Shown: piece by piece, positions 58,307 to 64,000 of the stretch | Layout: each line of letters starts with the position of its first letter | Position numbering within the stretch: the first letter of the stretch is position 1 | Assembly (NCBI GenBank): GCA_963787045.1 | Contig: CAWBBR010000010.1 | Span: forward strand, 124,001-188,000 | Length of the DNA stretch: 64,000 bases | Direction: 5' to 3' | From: DATJGR01 sp963787045 | Lineage (GTDB): Bacteria; Pseudomonadota; Gammaproteobacteria; Pseudomonadales; Azotimanducaceae | The notes under the pieces: model-generated | Databases searched by the model: none | The model's input: only the letters and a program-made list of their open reading frames with translations | What the model was told of the DNA's origin: nothing | Translations under genes and position numbers: made by a program

Positions 58307-61055
58307 CAACCGGTCCGCCCGTGGCAATGCTTGAATTTCTTCCCGGAGCCGCACGGACACGCTTCGTTGCGACCCACTTTCCGCTCGTGGCGGACGAACG
58401 TTTCCGCCTTCTGCGCGACCGGCTCGGCGGCTTCGCCGTCGCCGTCTCCATTCGTCGCGGCGGCTGCGTCCTGGTGCGTGAAGCGCATCCGCTTCGCCTG
58501 CTCTTCGCGCCGACGCCGTTCGGTCTCTTCGACCGTTTCCGGACGTTCGATCTGCACGCGCGACAGCAAACGAATCGCATCGCGCTTGATGACGTAGAGA
58601 AGTTCCTGGAAGAGTTCGAACGCTTCGCGTTTGTACTCCTGCTTCGGTTGCTTCTGGGCGTACGCGCGCAGGTGAATGCCCTGGCGCAGATGGTCCATTG
58701 TGGCGAGGTGTTCTTTCCAGCGTTGATCGAGGATCTGCAGCATCACCTGCTTTTCGACCAGCCGGATCTCGACGCCTTGCTCACGCCACTGCGCTTCTTT
58801 GGCGTCGTACTCCGTGCTGATCTGCGCGTGGATTCGGCGTCGCAGCGAGTCTTCGTTCAGCGAATCGTCTTCGTCCAGCCAGCGCCGCAGCGGTTGACTC
58901 GAGTTGAACTCGGTCATCAAGCGCCTGTTCCAGCCCCGCGATGTCCCATTGTTCCTCGAGGCTCTGCGCGGGGATGTACTCGCCGATGACGTTCGTGACG
59001 ATCTCTTCCCGCAGGTCGCGGATCATGTCGGCGATCTCGTCTGCCGCCATCAGCTCGTCGCGCTGCTGATAGATGACCTGCCGCTGATCGTTCGATACGT
59101 CGTCGTATTCCAGCAGATTCTTGCGGATGTCGAAGTTTCGACCCTCGACCTTGCGCTGCGCCTTCTCGATCGCGTTGGTGACCATCCGGTGCTCGATCGC
59201 TTCACCTTCCTCGAGTCCCAACGACTGCATGATGCCGCGAATACGATCCGACGCGAAGATCCGCATCAGATTGTCTTCCATCGACAGATAGAAGCGCGAC
59301 GAGCCGTTGTCGCCCTGGCGTCCTGCGCGACCTCGCAACTGGTTGTCGATCCGGCGGGATTCGTGCCGTTCCGTGCCGATGATGTGCAGACCGCCCGCCG
59401 CGACGACGGCGTCGTGTCGCTTCTGCCACTCTGCGCGGATCGTGTCGATCTGCGCTTGGGTCGGTTCGCTGAGCGACGCAACTTCGGGTTGCCAGTTACC
59501 GCCGAGCACAATGTCCGTTCCGCGACCTGCCATGTTGGTCGCAATGGTTACTACACCGGGACGTCCTGCCTGCGCGACGATCTCGGCCTCTCGCTCGTGT
59601 TGCTTGGCGTTCAGCACGCTGTGCGGAATCTTGCGTTTCTGCAGTTCCCCCGAGAGGCGTTCCGACGATTCGATCGAGGCCGTGCCGACCAGCACAGGAC
59701 GGCCTTCGGCCACCCGTTCGTTGATGTCTTCGACGATCGCGTCGTATTTCTCGTCGATGGTCAGATACACGAGGTCGTTGGCGTCCTTGCGCACCATCGG
59801 ACGATGCGTGGGAATCACCACCACTTCGAGCCCGTAGATCTGGTGAAACTCGAACGCTTCCGTTTCCGCGGTACCGGTCATCCCGGACAGCTTCCGATAC
59901 ATCCGGAAGTAGTTCTGGAACGTGGTCGATGCCAACGTCTGTGTCTCGTTCTGAATCGAAACGTTCTCTTTGGCTTCGATCGCTTGATGCAGGCCCTCGG
60001 ACCATCGCCGGCCCGGCATCGCGCGACCGGTGTGTTCGTCGACGATGACGATCTCGTCGTTCTGCACCATGTAGTCGACGTCGAGCTTGAACAGATTGTG
60101 GGCGCGCAGCGCGGCGTGCACGTGGTGCAGCAGACCGAGATTAGTCGCCGCGTACAGGCTGTCGCCTTCGGTCAACAATCCAAGCCGCACCAGTTCGTCT
60201 TCGACGAACGCGTGGCCGCGTTCCGTCAGTTCGATCTGACGGTTCTTTTCATCGACGATGAAGTCGCCTTCCTCGATGATTCCTTCCGGGTCGTCCACCG
60301 TACCGACCTGACGCTTCAGCTTAGGCGCGAGCCGGTTGATCTTCTGGTAGAGGTCGGTGCTTTCCTCGGCCGGTCCTGAAATGATCAACGGCGTGCGCGC
60401 TTCGTCGATCAGGATCGAGTCGACTTCGTCGACGATCGCGAAGTTCAGGCCGCGCTGAAACTTGTCCTTCAGCGTGAACGCCATGTTGTCGCGCAGATAG
60501 TCGAATCCGAATTCGTTGTTGGTGCCGTACGTGACGTCCGCGAGATAGGCCTCTCGCTTCGACTACGGCGTCCTGGCGCGATTGAATGACACCGACGGTC
60601 ATCCCGAGCGACTGGAGGATCGGTCCCATCCACTCCGCGTCGCGACGCGCCAGGTAATCGTTCACCGTAACGACGTGCACGCCGTCGCCGGTCAGCGCGT
60701 TCAGGTACGCTGGCAGCGTCGCTACCAGCGTTTTGCCTTCTCCGGTCCGCATCTCCGGAATGCGGCCGTCGTGCAGCGTGATTCCGCCCATGATCTGCAC
60801 GTCGTAAGGACGCTGTCCGAGCACGCGCTGCGCAGCTTCACGAACCGCCGCAAACGCTTCAGGCAGCAGGTTGTCGATCGTCTCTCCCGCCGCAAGGCGT
60901 TGTCGGAACTCCGTCGTCTTGGCCTTGAGCTCGTCGTCGGACAACGCCTGCATCTGCGATTCGCACGCGTTGACGCGTGCAACGATCTTGCTCATTCGCT
61001 TGAGCTCGCGACCGTTCTTGGTGCCGAAGACCTTGACGAAAATTCCACTGACCAT
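58306..61055 (-). CDS. secA: Preprotein translocase ATPase SecA (two frameshifts)
   Basis: SecA pushes preproteins through SecYEG. The start is SGIFVKVFGTKNGRELKRM and the frame carries GEGKTLVATLPAYLNALTGD. It breaks at about 60560 (after SRQDAV); the next piece begins KREAYLADVTYGTNNEFGFD. It breaks again near 58925 before MTEFNSSQPLRRWLDEDDSL. The end is the SEC-C zinc motif CPCGSGKKFKHCHG. The span is 2750 nt; removing two bases gives 915 residues, near the usual 900. These are likely insertions, since SecA is essential. Confidence 0.96.
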
Positions 61056-61155
61056 AGGGGGTTAGACGCGAGAAAAGCGGCATGTTACCGCGTTTGGCGC
61101 GGATTTTGACGAACCCGAAATCAGTGCGCGACTGCTAGAGCAGCGAAGCGAGAAG

Positions 61156-62082
61156 TCAAGTCTGTCGCGTGCGCGCGACGTATCGCGCCGGATCGACCTG
61201 GCGGCCGTCCTTGAGAACTTCGAAGTGAACGTGCGGACCCGTCGATCGTCCGGTGCTGCCCATGCGACCGATCACCTGGCCCTTCTTGACTACGTCACCG
61301 GCTGCGACGAGCAACTCGTCGTGGTGACCGTATCGCGTGATGTAGCCGGCACCGTGATTGATCTCGATCATGCGTCCGTAGCCGTTTTTCTCGCCGGCAA
61401 ACGTCACGACGCCCGACGCGACTGCAACGACATCGGAACCGGGTTTGCCCGCGAAATCGGCGCCCGCATGCCACGCCATGCGACCGGTGATCGGATCCAC
61501 GCGTCTACCGAAACCGGACGACATCCAACCGAGTTTGATCGGACGACCGGCGAGCGCCACTTCATCGTGAAACTTCTGATTCGCGAGCAGTGAGGCGAGC
61601 ACTTCGAGTTCGTCTTCCCGCGCTCTGATCTGGCCGGCCAACGTATCTGCGGCGAGCATGAACTCGGGTGCGACCTGGGCCTGCGATACATCCACGTCCG
61701 ACTCGGGGCCGCCGACCGCGGGCGCTTCGTCGAAGCGGAATTCACCTTCATCGAGTTGCGCCACTTCGGCGACTCGCTCGCCCAACGCTTCGATGCGCAA
61801 CAGGCGCGCCTGCATGGCCGCCAGACGTCGACCGACGGCTTCCATTTCGACGCGGCTTTGCGCCTGAATTCGTTCGATTTCCTGGCTTTGACCGTTGAGA
61901 CGGTTCTGCCACTTCGCGATGACCTGACTATCGAAGAGATCGTTTCCGAGGAAACGCGTGACGACGAGGACGTTGCCTATGAGGCCCGAGACCACCAACA
62001 GTGCAACTACAACAGCGAGAGCCCCGGGGATTCGTCTGGGTTGGGCTCGACCGCTCTTTTCTCGAAAGAGTATGATCTGCAT
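61156..62082 (-). CDS. M23 family peptidase with coiled coil and membrane anchor
   Basis: The 308-residue protein has an N-terminal membrane helix (ALAVVVALLVVSGLIGNVLVV), a periplasmic coiled coil (LNGQSQEIERIQAQSRVEME) and a C-terminal LytM domain with HAGADFAGKPGSDVVAVASG, YGRMIEINHGAGYITRYGH and GRSTGPHVHFEV, giving the zinc ligands HxxxD and HxH. It is probably an endopeptidase acting on peptidoglycan cross-links. It is upstream of secA, as in many gammaproteobacteria. Confidence 0.9.
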   Translation of the reverse strand: MQIILFREKSGRAQPRRIPGALAVVVALLVVSGLIGNVLVVTRFLGNDLFDSQVIAKWQNRLNGQSQEIERIQAQSRVEMEAVGRRLAAMQARLLRIEALGERVAEVAQLDEGEFRFDEAPAVGGPESDVDVSQAQVAPEFMLAADTLAGQIRAREDELEVLASLLANQKFHDEVALAGRPIKLGWMSSGFGRRVDPITGRMAWHAGADFAGKPGSDVVAVASGVVTFAGEKNGYGRMIEINHGAGYITRYGHHDELLVAAGDVVKKGQVIGRMGSTGRSTGPHVHFEVLKDGRQVDPARYVARTRQT

Positions 62083-62108
62083 CGTTTTTCTAATCGTGCC
62101 TTTCGCGC

Positions 62109-62570
62109 TTGGCCAATCGAAAGATAGACAGTCTTCTCTCGTCCGGCCATTCCCCGCACTCTTCCCTTGCTCGTTTGGTCAATCGCGCATCGCAACAAGA
62201 TGCCTGGACCGACCAACTTCGTGCCCTGCTGCCGCAGGATCTAGCTTTAGAGTGTCGAGTCGCGAACGTACGCGATCAGGTCCTCACTGTCCACATTAAC
62301 AACGCCGCCTGGGCGACCCGACTGCGCTTCCTGACACCAGGTCTGCTGCCGAATCTGAATCGCCTTGCTGACTTCACCGCCGTAAACGAGATCCGTTTGA
62401 GGGTGGTGCCTGTTGTCGCCGACGTGCCGACAGCGCCTCGCGCCGCAGAGCTACGTCCGCCGGACAGGGTTCCGCTCCTTGAACTCGCCAACGGAATCGA
62501 TGATGCGGACTTGAGGAGTGCGATTCTGAGACTTGCAGCACACGCCGAGGCGGAACCGCACGCGGACTGA
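62109..62570 (+). CDS. DUF721/DciA-like protein
   Basis: The 153-residue protein has the DUF721 core (ALLPQDLALECRVANVRDQV through NNAAWATRLRFLTPGLLPNL), the pattern of DciA-like KH-fold proteins. DciA loads the DnaB helicase in bacteria lacking DnaC. The start is a TTG at 62109. The gene lies between the divergent M23 peptidase and the convergent lpxC, as often seen. The exact partner is inferred from the family. Confidence 0.82.
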   Translation: MANRKIDSLLSSGHSPHSSLARLVNRASQQDAWTDQLRALLPQDLALECRVANVRDQVLTVHINNAAWATRLRFLTPGLLPNLNRLADFTAVNEIRLRVVPVVADVPTAPRAAELRPPDRVPLLELANGIDDADLRSAILRLAAHAEAEPHAD

Positions 62571-62578
62571 CGCTGTCG

Positions 62579-63490
62579 TCAGCCGAATACCGGACGAGCG
62601 AACGAAATGGGCGCGACTTCGCGCTCGGTTTCGAACGTAACCACTTCCCACGCGTTGCGATTGGCCAGCACTTTCCGCAGCAGCGCGTTGTTGGACGCAT
62701 GACCCGATTTGTGACCTGAGAACGCGCCTAACACGCTGTGTCCCAGCAGATACAGATCGCCGATCGCATCGAGGATCTTGTGTTTGACGAATTCGTCTTC
62801 GAGGCGCAGCCCCTCTTCGTTCAGGATCCGGAAATCGTCCACCACCACCGCGTTGTCGAGGCTACCGCCCCGCGCCAGATCCATCCCACGCAGCTTTTCG
62901 AAGTCAGCGAGAAAACCAAAGGTGCGCGCGCGGCTCACCTCTTTCACGAACGTCGTGCTGGAGAAGTCCACCACGGCCGTTTTGGTGTGTTTGTGGAACA
63001 CCGGATGGTCGTACAGCAACGTGTATTCGACGCGAAAGCCGTTGTACGGAGACAACTTCACCGCAATGTCGCCGTCGGTATGCACGGTCTCTTCGAGAAT
63101 GCGGATGAATTTCTTCGGCGCATCCTGGTCGATGATGCCGGCCGACTGCAGCAGGAACACGAACGGGGCGGCGCTGCCATCCATGATCGGCAGCTCGGCC
63201 GCATCGACTTCGACCAACGCGTTGTCGATGCCGAGTCCGGCAAAGGCCGACATCAGGTGCTCCACCGTCGATATGCGTACTTTGCCGGCAGCCAGCGTGG
63301 TCGCCATCGTGGTATCGCCCACGTGTCCCACCAGCGCGGGAATCACCACCGGCGGATTCACATCCACTCGGGTGAATACGATGCCGGTGTCCACCGGCGC
63401 AGGGCGCAGCGTGACGACGACTTTGTCGCCCGTGTGCATACCGATCCCAGTCGCACGGATCGTGTTCTTCAGCGTTCTCTGATTGATCAT
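62579..63490 (-). CDS. lpxC: UDP-3-O-acyl-N-acetylglucosamine deacetylase
   Basis: The 303-residue zinc deacetylase begins MINQRTLKNTIRATGIGMHT and has His78 in STVEHLMSAFAGLGIDNA, EFVKHKILDAIGDLYLLGH with the other metal ligands, and the catalytic segment SGHKSGHASNNALLR. It commits lipid A synthesis and so proves an outer membrane. It follows ftsZ, the common order. Confidence 0.96.
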   Translation of the reverse strand: MINQRTLKNTIRATGIGMHTGDKVVVTLRPAPVDTGIVFTRVDVNPPVVIPALVGHVGDTTMATTLAAGKVRISTVEHLMSAFAGLGIDNALVEVDAAELPIMDGSAAPFVFLLQSAGIIDQDAPKKFIRILEETVHTDGDIAVKLSPYNGFRVEYTLLYDHPVFHKHTKTAVVDFSSTTFVKEVSRARTFGFLADFEKLRGMDLARGGSLDNAVVVDDFRILNEEGLRLEDEFVKHKILDAIGDLYLLGHSVLGAFSGHKSGHASNNALLRKVLANRNAWEVVTFETEREVAPISFARPVFG

Positions 63491-63617
63491 CGACGCGGCG
63501 TTAGCCGACTCCCCATGTCTCGACAGCGCAAGGGCCGCACCCCAGCGGCCCGACGCGCATGTTAGCAAGCCCACCCCTCCCGGACCACGTCTTATGCGGT
63601 CTCGAAACGCGAACCTT

Positions 63618-63645
63618 TAACTACTGCTCAGTAACTACCGCTCAG
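63618..63645. repeat. 14-nt tandem duplication at the ftsZ stop
   Basis: TAACTACTGCTCAG (63618-63631) is followed directly by TAACTACCGCTCAG (63632-63645), differing in one base. The second copy covers the ftsZ stop codon. On the minus strand it places further stop triplets just behind the ftsZ end. Confidence 0.8.
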
Positions 63646-64000
63646 TCGGCCTGGCGCCTGAGAAAAGCGGGAATGTCCAGGTAGTCCAGATCCCTCGCTT
63701 CGGTCGTGTCGACTGAACGTTCATGGTGGCGCGCCGCGTGCTGGCGCATCACCGTCGGACGATCCAACGTCGCGTAGTCGATCTCTCTGGCACTGATCAC
63801 CTGCTGCGGCGTGTTGTCGACGATGACATTCGGCCGGCTCAGGCCGCCCAGACCCGTCGCGACCACCGTTACCTTCAACTCGTCCTTCATGTCCGGATCG
63901 ATGACGGTACCCACGACGACCGTTGCCTGCTCGGATGCGAACTCGTCGATCGTCTCGCCGACATCGGCGAACTCGCCGATCGTGAGGTCGGGACCCGCGG
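63642..64000 (-). CDS. ftsZ: Cell division protein FtsZ, C-terminal part (window edge)
   Basis: The last 119 codons of FtsZ are present: ATVVVGTVIDPDMKDELKVT and VVATGLGG, then the variable linker and the conserved C-terminal peptide DYLDIPAFLRRQAD that binds FtsA and ZipA. The 5' part lies beyond the window. The position directly before lpxC matches the gammaproteobacterial division cluster. Confidence 0.95.
   Translation of the reverse strand, partial: AGPDLTIGEFADVGETIDEFASEQATVVVGTVIDPDMKDELKVTVVATGLGGLSRPNVIVDNTPQQVISAREIDYATLDRPTVMRQHAARHHERSVDTTEARDLDYLDIPAFLRRQAD

Overview
The window is a gene-dense, GC-rich chromosomal segment of a gammaproteobacterium. The family is not certain, but a Xanthomonadales/Nevskiales/Steroidobacter-like relative is plausible. 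Supporting points are the syntenic block ftsZ-lpxC-(DUF721)-M23 peptidase-secA-argJ-yacG-coaE-pilD-pilC-pilB, a MetR regulator, YajQ, AmpD/AmpG, a homodimeric-type AceE/AceF pair, LpxC (outer membrane), a GspA/GspB pair, and groESL preceded by a CIRCE element.

Layout. 0-10.6 kb: a frameshifted PASTA/sorbosone-dehydrogenase lipoprotein, an LLM flavin oxidoreductase, a DUF35/thiolase-fold pair, SixA-like and VOC proteins, an MBL hydrolase, a PdxH-like oxidase, MetR and an HD-domain protein. 10.6-18 kb (minus strand): an acyl-CoA catabolic cluster (HSD17B4-like SDR, carboxyltransferase, enoyl-CoA hydratase, biotinyl carrier, NTF2/limonene-epoxide-hydrolase-like protein), then purC, another SDR and a Cys/Met-metabolism PLP enzyme. 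18-23.3 kb: signalling, with a REC-PAS-GGDEF-EAL protein facing a ribbon-helix-helix / CqsS-like kinase / atypical response-regulator operon. 23.3-28.1 kb: a quaternary-amine ABC transporter with fused binding protein and permease, exonuclease I and a PF10023 peptidase. 28.2-37.3 kb: an acyltransferase, gspAB, a GAF-HD-GYP protein, a coiled-coil membrane protein, a PuuD-like membrane protein and groESL. 37.3-48.1 kb: ATL, AmpG, YajQ, a REC-degenerate-GGDEF protein, a cobalamin adenosyltransferase, aceEF, a ROK kinase, ampD and nadC. 48.1-56.3 kb: a type IV pilus locus (TfpX-like accessory protein, O-antigen-ligase-like enzyme, tRNA-Thr, two pilins, pilBCD). 56.3-64 kb: coaE, yacG, argJ, secA, an M23 peptidase, a DciA-like protein, lpxC and the 3' part of ftsZ.

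Sequence quality matters for reading this window. Single-base frameshifts interrupt purC, groEL, aceE, nadC, secA, the CqsS-like kinase, both ABC transporter genes, the pilins and the O-antigen-ligase-like gene. Correcting them restores family-typical lengths and C-termini, so they look like assembly errors, not gene decay. They are densest at 0-0.8 kb and 48.7-52.0 kb. Coordinates given for those genes span the whole corrected gene.

The most interesting content is: (i) the RHH / CqsS-like kinase / inserted-receiver regulator operon at 20.5-23.3 kb, a possible small-molecule sensing system with an unrecognised output domain; (ii) a probable pilin O-glycosylation locus; (iii) a thiolase-fold/DUF35 pair lacking the thiolase cysteine; (iv) a binding-protein/permease fusion; and (v) a PASTA-domain sugar-dehydrogenase lipoprotein.
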